Of a DNA stretch of 16,191 nt, positions 1-6,607 are shown one piece after another (the stretch's first letter is position 1; every line of letters starts with the position of its first letter). The notes under the pieces were generated by a model, which had not been told where the DNA came from, ran no database searches, and saw nothing but the letters and a program-made list of their open reading frames with translations. Both the position numbers and the translations under genes were made by a program. The DNA comes from Candidatus Heimdallarchaeota archaeon (GTDB lineage: Archaea; Asgardarchaeota; Heimdallarchaeia; Heimdallarchaeales; Heimdallarchaeaceae): positions 1 to 16,191 of the forward strand of contig JAEOTK010000208.1 in the NCBI GenBank assembly GCA_016839875.1. Direction: 5' to 3'.

Positions 1-32
1 ACACTAATAGTTTTCTTAACTTGATCTTCCAT
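1..32 (-). CDS. 5' end of a gene at the left edge, possibly copper-transporting P-type ATPase (partial)
   Basis: An ATG at 32 reads leftward for ten full codons (MEDQVKKTIS) and runs off the window. A TATA-like stretch (revcomp of about 58-67) lies about 30 nt upstream, overlapping the end of the neighbouring metal-chaperone gene. A charged start leading into a KKTIS beta strand is how many CopA-type ATPases begin just before their N-terminal HMA domain, and the two genes upstream encode HMA-fold CxxC proteins. The ATPase call therefore rests on context plus ten residues and is only a guess. Any other HMA or cytosolic protein would fit. Confidence 0.35.
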   Translation of the reverse strand, partial: MEDQVKKTIS

Positions 33-61
33 TGTAAATCATCATTTATATCGTTTTGATT

Positions 62-274
62 TTATTCTAATGATGCTTCGTATCCAGCTTCTTTAACTGC
101 TTCAACAAGCTTTTCTGGTAATACTTTACCTTCTTTATAAGTTACTTCTGCAAGTTCATTTGTGCGATCTGCAAAGGCGTTCTTTACTCCAGAAACAGCT
201 TTGAGAGCTTTTGAAACAGTCATTTCACAATGACCACAAGTCATTCCTTTAACCTTGAGTTTCAATGTTTCCAT
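62..274 (-). CDS. CopZ-like heavy-metal-associated (HMA) chaperone
   Basis: This 70-residue cytosolic protein is a single HMA domain. The metal site GMTCGHC (Cys13, Cys16) sits at the end of the first beta strand, and the conserved SGVKNA and EAGYEA segments of the beta-alpha-beta-beta-alpha-beta fold follow. Family members bind Cu(I), sometimes other soft metals, through the two cysteines and pass it to P-type ATPases. I chose the ATG at 274 (METLKLKV); an in-frame ATG three codons upstream at 283 is also possible. A TTTAAAAT-like box near 303-310 (reverse strand) would place the transcript start close to either ATG. It lies directly upstream of the edge gene in the same orientation, and next to a second HMA-like gene, so metal homeostasis is the likely role. 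Cu is the default guess but the metal is not proven. Confidence 0.9.
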   Translation of the reverse strand: METLKLKVKGMTCGHCEMTVSKALKAVSGVKNAFADRTNELAEVTYKEGKVLPEKLVEAVKEAGYEASLE

Positions 275-335
275 AATTATCATATAAAATAGAATTCTAA
301 CTTATTTTAAAGAGCTGGTTTGACAAAAATTCGAA

Positions 336-551
336 CTAATTTATCATCGCAGTAAAACCTAAAGCGAGTATCATTGCTTTGATTTTTGAACCATTTGTTT
401 TCAGTGTATCAATAATAATTTTAGCGTGTTTTTGTTGAACGTTGAATTCTGTTGATTCGACACCTGATACACTTTCAAGAGCTAGTTGTATTTTTGAAGC
501 ACACTTCTTGCAATGGATATCAGGTATATCAAATTCTAGTGCTAGTTGCAT
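336..551 (-). CDS. Second, divergent HMA-like CxxC protein
   Basis: This 71-residue protein has the HMA layout: first strand, then a CxxC site (DIHCKKC; Cys14, Cys17), a helix, ESVSGVESTEF, and a closing ALGFTA segment. The usual GMTC preceding the first cysteine is replaced by DIHC, so metal preference or partner may differ from the neighbouring chaperone. The start is taken as ATG 551 (MQLALEF). A TTG three codons earlier (560) is in frame but less likely. A GTTTAATAAT box at 581-590 (reverse strand) lies about 30 nt upstream, fitting a leaderless transcript. It is a paralogue of the chaperone at 62-274 but appears to have its own promoter. A soft-metal chaperone or sequestration role is inferred. 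Confidence 0.8.
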   Translation of the reverse strand: MQLALEFDIPDIHCKKCASKIQLALESVSGVESTEFNVQQKHAKIIIDTLKTNGSKIKAMILALGFTAMIN

Positions 552-580
552 GAGTATCAAATAACTAGCTTGAAGTGTTC

Positions 581-590
581 ATTATTAAAC
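581..590 (-). promoter_or_regulatory. TATA box of the second HMA gene
   Basis: Reverse-strand GTTTAATAAT sits about 30 nt before ATG 551, the spacing expected for an archaeal TATA box feeding a leaderless or near-leaderless transcript. Confidence 0.45.
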
Positions 591-608
591 TAACTATTGA
601 ACCAAAAT

Positions 609-2420
609 TCATTTTTTGACTTTTTTCTTTGATTGTTTCGTAGAAAGAAGACTTCTATGAAGCTTCTTAAGAAAAACTGAATCAATTTTTATAATATCTC
701 TATCATAAGTGAGTAAACCATTAATTTCGCTTTCCACATCAGTTATCTGAGTATAAATTGCAGAGGTTAAACCTTGGTATTTTAAATCCTTCAATTCAGA
801 TATAAGTTCTGAATATCTTTCAGATAACTCTTCAATTGTTTTAAACTTCTTATATGCCCAGAAAAGTTTACTACTCCAAACGTGATCATCAACTATATGA
901 CCAAGTCCGCCAAATTCTCCTAAAACAGCAGCTCTTTCAGCTTCTAATTCCGGCATTGCAGGTCCAGGATATCTATGAATATCTCTCATATGCCCTACTT
1001 TTTTATCTACCCACCCACTGACACTATTTACAAGTCGAGTGCTATCCAATTTTCCAATAAATTCTGTTACTTTTTCAGTTTCAAATTGTCCCCATGCTTC
1101 ATTGAATGGAACCCAAGTAATGATGGAAGGATGGTTGTAAAGTGTTGAAATCATGGATTTTAATTCTTCATAAAAATTGGTTCTATTTTCTTTCTTGTAT
1201 CTGCCGAACTTGAAGTGATATTTACCTCCAAAAAGCATACCTGCAGAACCTGCGAGTATACTTCCTCCATTTGGCATGTCTTGCCAAACTAAGATACCTA
1301 ATTTATCACAATGATAGTACCATCTGGAAGGTTCAATTTTGACGTGTTTTCTAATCATATTGAATCCTAATTCTTTAGTGATTTTGATATCGTATTTGAG
1401 TGCTTCATCAGTTGGAGCAGTATACAATCCATCAGGCCAGTACCCTTGATCCAAAGTTCCGTATTGGAAGAGAATTTTATTATTCAGTGCTAAACGAACT
1501 ATCTTCTTTCTATCTTTCTTTAAACTGATTTTTCGCATTCCAAAATATGTGTCAATAGGATCAAAACGAGTTTTTCCTCTCTGAACATAGATGGACACAT
1601 CATACAAAAATGGAGATTCTACACTCCAGAGTTTAGGACTAGGAATCTTGATTCTTATAATGTCAGTGACCTTAAATGAGCCTGAACTGATTGTTTTTCG
1701 TTTTTCTTTTACTTGAACGTGTATTTGATCATTTGGAAGAATATTCACACCAGAGACCTGAATAGTAGCTTCTTTCTTGCCAATATTGGGTGTGATGATG
1801 CAGTTAGTAATTCGAGTTCTAGATACAGGTTCAATCCATACAGTCTGCCATATTCCTGAAACAGCTGTGTAAAATGCCAAAAACGGATGAAGTGTCTGTT
1901 TCCCTCTTTCTTGATTTCCCCTGCTAGTTGGATCCCAGACAGATACAACTAGTTCATTTCGTTCATCATTCAGATATTTAGAGATTTCAAAGGAAAACTG
2001 AGTATATCCACCTGTATGAGCACCTAGATATTGACCATTTAACCATACTTCTGTTTTCCAATCAACTGCACCAAAATGTAAGAGGATATCCCTACCGCTC
2101 CATGTTTCTGGAAAATCGAAGAAACGACGGTACCATAGCTTTTGGGTAGGTTTAAGTTTTTTCTTAACTCCAGATAAAGCTGATTCTATTGCAAAGGGAA
2201 CAAGAATCTTTCCTTCATATTTCGAAACTTTGAGAATTTTCTTTGAAGTGATAGTATAATCCCATAAACCGTTAAGATTTAACCACTCATTTCTTTGAAA
2301 CTGAGGTCTGGGATAATCTGGAAGAGGATTTTTAGGATCTACTTTCTTTGACCATTTACTAAGTATTTCCCCTTCAACAACTCTCCAATCTGAAGTATTA
2401 TTTTTAGACAATTCTATCAC
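609..2420 (-). CDS. Glycoside hydrolase family 2 (beta-galactosidase/beta-glucuronidase type)
   Basis: The 603-residue protein has the GH2 order: a jelly-roll sugar-binding domain (about 40-200; e.g. YRRFFDFP at 97, VWLNGQYLG at 125, SGIWQTVWIEPV at 188), an immunoglobulin-like sandwich (about 201-300), then a TIM barrel (about 310-590). In the barrel, ELGFNMIRKH (350), LVWQDMPNGG (377), the acid/base site WVPFNEAWGQ (Glu441) and the nucleophile site GEFGG (Glu502) are intact. The family removes beta-linked galactose, glucuronate, mannose or related sugars with retention; the substrate cannot be read from sequence. There is no signal peptide, so it should act in the cytoplasm on imported oligosaccharides. 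It lacks the extra C-terminal domains of LacZ and ends in a lysine-rich tail. The start is GTG at 2420; no in-frame ATG precedes the conserved domain. A TATAATATAG-like stretch upstream (2471-2482) suggests its own promoter. Confidence 0.93.
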   Translation of the reverse strand: MIELSKNNTSDWRVVEGEILSKWSKKVDPKNPLPDYPRPQFQRNEWLNLNGLWDYTITSKKILKVSKYEGKILVPFAIESALSGVKKKLKPTQKLWYRRFFDFPETWSGRDILLHFGAVDWKTEVWLNGQYLGAHTGGYTQFSFEISKYLNDERNELVVSVWDPTSRGNQERGKQTLHPFLAFYTAVSGIWQTVWIEPVSRTRITNCIITPNIGKKEATIQVSGVNILPNDQIHVQVKEKRKTISSGSFKVTDIIRIKIPSPKLWSVESPFLYDVSIYVQRGKTRFDPIDTYFGMRKISLKKDRKKIVRLALNNKILFQYGTLDQGYWPDGLYTAPTDEALKYDIKITKELGFNMIRKHVKIEPSRWYYHCDKLGILVWQDMPNGGSILAGSAGMLFGGKYHFKFGRYKKENRTNFYEELKSMISTLYNHPSIITWVPFNEAWGQFETEKVTEFIGKLDSTRLVNSVSGWVDKKVGHMRDIHRYPGPAMPELEAERAAVLGEFGGLGHIVDDHVWSSKLFWAYKKFKTIEELSERYSELISELKDLKYQGLTSAIYTQITDVESEINGLLTYDRDIIKIDSVFLKKLHRSLLSTKQSKKKVKK

Positions 2421-2470
2421 ATAAGGAGTTAATTTATTTTCATAATTTTGTAGATAATTTGATGTAATAC

Positions 2471-2482
2471 TACTATATTATA
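2471..2482 (-). promoter_or_regulatory. Possible TATA box of the GH2 gene
   Basis: Reverse-strand TATAATATAGTA lies in the 76-bp gap between the regulator stop and the GH2 GTG. It would give an RNA with a leader of about 30 nt. A second AT-rich box (2431-2440) is too close to the start unless a start lies inside the gene. Confidence 0.35.
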
Positions 2483-2496
2483 GAGAGGTTGAGTAA

Positions 2497-3270
2497 TTAG
2501 TCATTGTAAGTGTATGAAACATCTAAGCTTCCTGTAAATAGATTGACAAATTGTGCTATTCTCTCTTCTTCAGGAACGTTTTCTTTATCCATTTCATCTT
2601 GAATATCTTGCTTAATTTTGTTTAATTGAGATAGAAATTTAAATAGCGCATCATTGATTCTAAGAACATGTTTCCATTTACTTACTTTGATGTTATTAAC
2701 ATATATACTAACATCCATAGGTTTAATCTCGATGTTCTCTTTAACTTCTTCTAATCCATGTTCTTCTACAATATCTGCAATCTCATGAACCTTATCTACT
2801 GTTTCGTTAATCATGATATTTTGTAGATTGGAAATGAAATGGAAATAGTTCTTAATTGCTGGTATCTCTGCAAGTTTAGCAGGAGAAAGAATTTCAGCCA
2901 CCACATATTTTTTTATTTCCTCTTCTGGTTCATCATAGATACTTTTTAGATTATCTCTAACAGCTTCAATTCTTTGATCCATTGCTTGCATATATTCTCC
3001 ATAAATTGCTTCAGATTCAGAAGATAATTTGTAGAATTTTCCCCAGCTATCTTCAGATTTTTCAGAGTCAAATACGATAATTCCTGCATCTTTTAATTTC
3101 CTAATATATCGCAGAGTAGTACTCTCTGGTTTATCAATCATTCTTGATATTTTCTTGAGATTAAGGGTTTTATACCATTGAAGAGCTGTTACTATCCCCA
3201 ATTCTGTTTCATCTTTAATTAATTCGTAGAACTTGTTCTTTATGTGTTTATACGCTTTAGAATCACTCAT
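2497..3270 (-). CDS. ArsR-like winged-helix transcriptional regulator with C-terminal helical domain
   Basis: The 257-residue protein starts with a winged helix-turn-helix (about 8-85). The helix pair LKKISRMIDKPESTTLRYIR (38-57) and the wing ending WGKFYKLS match the ArsR/MarR-like archaeal class. Residues about 90-230 are charged alpha-helical with hydrophobic spacing (KNYFHFISNLQNIM, INDALFKFLSQLNKI), probably for dimerisation or ligand sensing. No metal-binding cysteine motif is visible, so a drug, lipid or other small-molecule ligand is more likely than a metal. It is transcribed divergently from the MFS exporter at 3415, and the gap carries three copies of a 21-bp motif covering both promoters. 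Control of both its own gene and the exporter is therefore inferred. The ATG at 3270 lies about 33 nt after a TTTTAAAC box, giving a near-leaderless RNA. Confidence 0.82.
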   Translation of the reverse strand: MSDSKAYKHIKNKFYELIKDETELGIVTALQWYKTLNLKKISRMIDKPESTTLRYIRKLKDAGIIVFDSEKSEDSWGKFYKLSSESEAIYGEYMQAMDQRIEAVRDNLKSIYDEPEEEIKKYVVAEILSPAKLAEIPAIKNYFHFISNLQNIMINETVDKVHEIADIVEEHGLEEVKENIEIKPMDVSIYVNNIKVSKWKHVLRINDALFKFLSQLNKIKQDIQDEMDKENVPEEERIAQFVNLFTGSLDVSYTYND

Positions 3271-3299
3271 ATTTACTCAAGTAAAGCAATAAAATACAA

Positions 3300-3307
3300 G
3301 TTTAAAA
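3300..3307 (-). promoter_or_regulatory. TATA box of the winged-helix regulator gene
   Basis: Reverse-strand TTTTAAAC is centred about 33 nt from ATG 3270. The first operator-like repeat (3312-3332) lies immediately upstream of it, where it would overlap TFB/BRE contacts. Confidence 0.5.
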
Positions 3308-3311
3308 GTTT

Positions 3312-3332
3312 TTCCATTTTGAAAGTAATTTC
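3312..3332 (+). promoter_or_regulatory. Operator-like site 1 (regulator promoter)
   Basis: This 21-bp copy fits TTCC-N5-GAAAG-N3-TTTC: TTCCATTTT followed by GAAAGTAATTTC. It borders the regulator's TATA box. Two more copies on the opposite strand flank the exporter start. The inner GAAA/TTTC arms form an imperfect inverted repeat, typical of a dimeric winged-helix protein. Confidence 0.55.
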
Positions 3333-3347
3333 ATACTGACAGAAATA

Positions 3348-3355
3348 TTTATAAA
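3348..3355 (+). promoter_or_regulatory. TATA box of the first MFS gene
   Basis: TTTATAAA is a close match to the archaeal TATA consensus. It predicts transcription starting near 3377, about 40 nt before the ATG at 3415, so the RNA would have a short leader that overlaps operator-like sites 2 and 3. Confidence 0.6.
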
Positions 3356-3382
3356 GGTCTGATTACAAAAGTATTTCAAATA

Positions 3383-3403
3383 GAAAGTTCTTTCATTTCG
3401 GAA
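3383..3403 (-). promoter_or_regulatory. Operator-like site 2 (exporter leader)
   Basis: On the reverse strand this reads TTCC-GAAAT-GAAAG-AAC-TTTC, matching the same 21-bp pattern as site 1. It lies just downstream of the predicted exporter transcription start, a position suited to blocking initiation or early elongation. Confidence 0.55.
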
Positions 3404-3420
3404 GAACTTCTAAAATGGAA
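3400..3420 (-). promoter_or_regulatory. Operator-like site 3 (overlaps exporter start codon)
   Basis: On the reverse strand this begins TTCCATTTT, identical over nine bases to site 1, then AGAAGTTCTTCC. It shares four bases with site 2 and covers the exporter's first ATG (3415). AAGTTCTT (3385-3392) and AAGAACTT (3402-3409) also form an 8-bp inverted repeat across sites 2 and 3. Confidence 0.5.
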
Positions 3421-4818
3421 GTAATAAAAATGAGCGAAACAAGCGAACAAAATATGGAAACTCAAAAGGAAAAGAAACCCAGTGCATTTGCATTGTTAAA
3501 GAAAAGAGATTTCTCAGCAATATTTGTTGGTGGATTTATCTCCAATATTGGTAACTGGTTTACAATGGTTGCTATATTCTTCTTAGCACTTGAGATAACA
3601 GGCGATTTAAATCAGACAGAAGCAACTCAAGCAATTGCTCTTCTCACTACTTGTTCATTGATACCCATGTTAGTTCTAGGACCATTGGCTGGTGCTTTAG
3701 TGGATAAATTTGACAGAAAGAAAGTTATGATATTTGCAGATTTTCTAGGAGCAGGAGCAGCTATAGCATTATTCTTCTCAACTCAAATGTGGCACTTATA
3801 TCTATTCATGATATTTAGTTCATCAGTTAAACAATTCTTCTATCCTGCAAGAATGGCATCTATTCCAAAAGTAGTTAAAAAAGATCAGCTCTTATCAGCA
3901 AATGGATTCATCCAAACCACAAACCAAATAGCAAGAATGATAGGACCACTGTTAGCTGGATTTATAGCAGCTGGTTTGGGATTGAGAATAGCTTTCATAC
4001 TGGATGCTGGAACTTATGTAGTATCAGCACTTCTTATAATGCTAATAAGAACAGATTTGAAACCACCTCAAAATGGAGAAAGATTAGATGTAAAGAGCGT
4101 GGTTGTTGGAATGAGAGAAGGATTCAAAATCACTTTTACTGATAAGATAATAGGCTTTCTAGTAATAACTTTTGGAATAACAATCTTAGCAATAGGTGCA
4201 ATAGATCCAGTAGCTATACCTTACTTGAATTATGAGTTTGGATTAGGTGAAAAGGATTTCGGATATATGATGAGCTTCTCAGCAGTTAGTGGAGTAATAG
4301 CAGCAGTTGTATTATCAATCAAAGGAAAACTGAAGAACAAACTAACCTTCATGGGAATAGCAATAGTAACATTAGGCTTCTCAGTAGCTTTGTTATCAAT
4401 AGCACCACACGTAATCAGTCCAGTAGTATGGTTATACTTAGGCATGGCACTGATAGGATTCACAAACGTAGGATTTAGCATTCCTTTCTCAACATTGCTA
4501 CAATCAATAGTTAAGAATGAACATCTTGGAAAAGTTAGCGGAGTTATTGACACAGTCATGACTGCAGCATCCCTAATCGCTTCGCTTCTAGCAGTAGCAC
4601 TAACTGGCTATATATCAATTAGTGTTTTATTAGGAATAATATCAGCGATTGTATTACTTGCTGGAATAGTTTCTTTGGTAATCATCAAAGTCAAGAAAAT
4701 GGAAAAGTTAGCACAAACCAGAGAATCAGAAATGAAAATAGATCCAGAAATTCCTGAAATAGTCATCCAAGAATCAATGATAGATGAAGTTTCATCTCCT
4801 CAAGTTGCAATAGATTGA
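3415..4818 (+). CDS. MFS efflux transporter, DHA3-like (copy 1)
   Basis: The 467-residue protein has about 12 hydrophobic segments between a short charged N-terminus and a cytoplasmic acidic tail (about 427-467). Motif A of the major facilitator superfamily is clear in the loop between helices 2 and 3 (GPLAGALVDKFDRKK, from 89). This DHA3/MefA-like group exports drugs, siderophores or other small molecules by proton antiport; the substrate here is unknown. Divergence from a winged-helix regulator with operator-like repeats over the start codon suggests inducible export. It is about half identical or more, nearly without gaps, to the transporter at 5139-6584. Start: ATG 3415 has a GGAAGAA purine stretch eight bases upstream; the in-frame ATG 3430 (MSETSEQ) has a similar one and is a real alternative. 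Confidence 0.9.
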   Translation: MEVIKMSETSEQNMETQKEKKPSAFALLKKRDFSAIFVGGFISNIGNWFTMVAIFFLALEITGDLNQTEATQAIALLTTCSLIPMLVLGPLAGALVDKFDRKKVMIFADFLGAGAAIALFFSTQMWHLYLFMIFSSSVKQFFYPARMASIPKVVKKDQLLSANGFIQTTNQIARMIGPLLAGFIAAGLGLRIAFILDAGTYVVSALLIMLIRTDLKPPQNGERLDVKSVVVGMREGFKITFTDKIIGFLVITFGITILAIGAIDPVAIPYLNYEFGLGEKDFGYMMSFSAVSGVIAAVVLSIKGKLKNKLTFMGIAIVTLGFSVALLSIAPHVISPVVWLYLGMALIGFTNVGFSIPFSTLLQSIVKNEHLGKVSGVIDTVMTAASLIASLLAVALTGYISISVLLGIISAIVLLAGIVSLVIIKVKKMEKLAQTRESEMKIDPEIPEIVIQESMIDEVSSPQVAID

Positions 4819-4826
4819 ACTCCTCC

Positions 4827-4844
4827 TTTTCTTTCTTTTTTTTT
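4827..4844 (+). terminator. T-rich terminator after MFS copy 1
   Basis: A pyrimidine-rich run ending in nine consecutive T residues (4836-4844) starts nine bases after the stop codon. Archaeal RNA polymerase terminates at such oligo-T tracts without a hairpin. Confidence 0.6.
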
Positions 4845-4999
4845 CAAACAGCTTTAACCATTTAGCTTAATGCTTTCACATGAAGTTTAATTCGTTCAAA
4901 AGATGCATTTCATTCTTAAACTAGTATTTCAGCCCCTTAAACTGCTGAATTTTAAAATTCCTTAATAAAGATGATTCTAATTGTTGTTCAGTGAGTAAA

Positions 5000-5131
5000 A
5001 TGAAGAATTACGAAAGAAAACAAAAAGACAAAATTGTGTTTGAATCAGTTTACTGGTCACTTGGTGGTCAGAATTGTTCAGCGATTTCAAATATTGTGAC
5101 CAATCAAAAATTAGTTAGAAAGCTAAGGTGA
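5000..5131 (+). CDS. 43-residue ORF in the leader of MFS copy 2 (hypothetical)
   Basis: ATG 5000 opens 43 codons ending in TGA at 5129-5131, eight bases before the exporter start. The product is basic and soluble (begins MKNYERKQKDK, ends QKLVRKLR), and I recognise no family. The segment SLGGQNCSAISNIVTNQKLV could be a fragment of a helix-turn-helix, but this is weak. TATA-like boxes at 4951-4970 would start the RNA near 4980-4990, just before this ATG, so the ORF would be the first one translated. The exporter's ribosome-binding site lies in its last codons, which would permit translational coupling. It may equally be a chance ORF in an untranslated leader. Confidence 0.4.
   Translation: MKNYERKQKDKIVFESVYWSLGGQNCSAISNIVTNQKLVRKLR
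5054..5102. repeat. TGGTCAC/GTGACCA inverted repeat with internal direct repeat
   Basis: TGGTCAC (5054-5060) is mirrored by GTGACCA (5096-5102). A direct copy of TGGTCA lies at 5065-5070, 11 bp (one helical turn) after the first. It precedes the second exporter and could be an operator or an RNA stem; it also falls inside the short ORF. Confidence 0.45.
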
Positions 5132-5132
5132 T
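5125..5132 (+). promoter_or_regulatory. Ribosome-binding site of MFS copy 2
   Basis: AAGGTGAT ends six bases before ATG 5139, a good anti-16S match. It overlaps the stop of the short ORF and fixes the exporter start. Confidence 0.6.
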
Positions 5133-5138
5133 TATAAA

Positions 5139-6584
5139 ATGGTTATAACTCAAAAAGAGGATTTGGGAGATCATACTTCTGAAGCAAAAAAACCTAGAGC
5201 AATAACTTTATTGAAGAGATGGGATTTTTCTGCATTGTTCTTAGGTGGGTTCATAAATAATGTTGGTAGTTATTTCACATATATAGCGATAGTATTTTTG
5301 GCATTAAATGTAACATCACATTTACCTCCAGAGGAAGCGACTAGAGCAGTAGCTTTATTGACAACCTTCACTCTTATTCCAATGCTAGTCTTAGGTCCTT
5401 TGGCAGGAGTTATAGCTGATAAATATGATAGAAAAAAAATAATGATACTAGCAGATGTATTGGGAGGAGCAGCAGCTTTTGGCCTGATTTTTGCAAGTCA
5501 GATATGGCACATCTACTTGTTTTCGTTATTTAGTAGCAGTGTAAGACAGTTCTTCTTTCCAGCTAAAACAGCAAGCATACCACGATTAGTAGAGCAGGAT
5601 GAACTTCTAACTGCAAATGGTTTTATCCAAACCTCAAGCAACCTATCTAGACTGATAGGACCTTTACTTGCAGGTTTTATTGTTGGGATTTTTGGGTTCA
5701 GTGCAGCATTCATTATTGATGGCATTACATTTATAGTATCAGCAGGATTGATTTTTTCAATTAGATCTGATCTAAAGCCACCAAAGAAAGAAGAAAGAGT
5801 TAGTGTTAGAAGTGTAATGACAGGTCTAAAAGAAGGGTTCACTTTATCTTTTGGTGATAAAATAATTACATTTGTATTGTTTGTTTTCGCTTTTGTAATT
5901 TTGGTGATAGGCATGGTTGATCCTCTAATCGTACCATACATGAATTTCGAGTTCGGAGTTGGAGAAAGGGAATATGGACTACTAATGAGCATATCGGCAA
6001 TCAGTGGAGTAATAGCAGCAATAATTTTATCTATTAAAGGTCAGCTGAAGAAGAAATTGACCTTCATGTCAGTATCAATTGGTATTGCAAGTTTCTGCTT
6101 AACATTCATTGCATTAGCTCCGTTCTTACCAGGAGGAATAATCTGGTTATATGTAGGGATGTCATTAGTAGGTATGATTAATGTTGGATTTAACATTCCT
6201 TTCTCTACTTTACTCCAAACAATTGTAAGAAATGAACATTTAGGGAAAATTAGTGGTGTGATAGATACTGTGCTTACCGGAGCTTCACTATTAGCAGCAA
6301 CAATAGCTGCAGCATTGGCAGGAGTAATTTCAACAAGCCTAATCTTCGGTATTGTTGCTATAATGATTGCAGTAGCAAGTATAGTCTCTCTAATTTTAAT
6401 TAAAGTAATGAAACTAGAAAAAGAATCTCAAAGAAGAGAACTTGAGATGAAACAGATAAGAGAAATGGAGAAGAAAGGAATTATTCCATCAGAAGTTTCT
6501 GATGATTTTGACGATAAGGCAAAGATCACCTTAGAACAGCTAAAGGCTGAGGAGTATAACACTCCTCTCCCTTCAGTTGAATAA
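5139..6584 (+). CDS. MFS efflux transporter, DHA3-like (copy 2)
   Basis: This 481-residue, roughly 12-helix transporter is a paralogue of the one at 3415-4818. It shares motif A (GPLAGVIADKYDRKK, from 86), the segment GFIQT before helix 5, LSIKGQLKKKLTF in the central loop, and IPFSTLLQ..RNEHLGK late in the protein. It differs mainly at the N-terminus and in a longer charged cytoplasmic tail (about 421-481) rich in Glu, Lys and Arg. Family members export drugs or small metabolites by proton antiport; the substrate is not known. A strong Shine-Dalgarno site supports ATG 5139. The 21-bp operator motif that covers copy 1 is absent or badly degraded here and a different repeat precedes it, so the two copies are probably regulated differently. 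Confidence 0.9.
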   Translation: MVITQKEDLGDHTSEAKKPRAITLLKRWDFSALFLGGFINNVGSYFTYIAIVFLALNVTSHLPPEEATRAVALLTTFTLIPMLVLGPLAGVIADKYDRKKIMILADVLGGAAAFGLIFASQIWHIYLFSLFSSSVRQFFFPAKTASIPRLVEQDELLTANGFIQTSSNLSRLIGPLLAGFIVGIFGFSAAFIIDGITFIVSAGLIFSIRSDLKPPKKEERVSVRSVMTGLKEGFTLSFGDKIITFVLFVFAFVILVIGMVDPLIVPYMNFEFGVGEREYGLLMSISAISGVIAAIILSIKGQLKKKLTFMSVSIGIASFCLTFIALAPFLPGGIIWLYVGMSLVGMINVGFNIPFSTLLQTIVRNEHLGKISGVIDTVLTGASLLAATIAAALAGVISTSLIFGIVAIMIAVASIVSLILIKVMKLEKESQRRELEMKQIREMEKKGIIPSEVSDDFDDKAKITLEQLKAEEYNTPLPSVE

Positions 6585-6607
6585 ATCTCTTCCTTCCTTT
6601 TTTATTT
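6585..6607 (+). terminator. T-rich terminator after MFS copy 2
   Basis: The 23-bp gap between the converging stop codons is almost all pyrimidine, with runs of six to seven T (6598-6603). It would stop plus-strand transcription at the end of the exporter. Confidence 0.5.

Larger units (their letters stand above)
4819..5138. other. 320-bp gap between the two MFS genes
   Basis: In order, the gap holds the T-rich terminator, an AT-rich stretch (4846-4950) in which I see nothing definite, TATA-like boxes TTTAAAAT (4951-4958) and CTTAATAAAG (4961-4970), a 43-codon ORF (5000-5131) and a Shine-Dalgarno site. A weak, imperfect relative of the 21-bp operator motif may start at 4958 (TTCC, then AAAG, then ATTC), but its spacing is off by one base. 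Confidence 0.5.

Noticed and set aside
1745..1948. 67-residue ORF inside the GH2 gene
   Set aside because: It is in an alternative frame of a fully conserved GH2 domain, with no independent signal.
4858..4978. Fourth copy of the operator motif before exporter copy 2
   Set aside because: The best candidate (from 4958) has TTCC and ATTC but the GAAAG core is shifted by one base. It is too weak to call in AT-rich DNA.
4230..5992. Minus-strand ORFs opposite the MFS genes (4230-4559, 5513-5992)
   Set aside because: They are shadows of long transporter reading frames, Pro/Thr/Ser-rich as expected from complementing hydrophobic codons.
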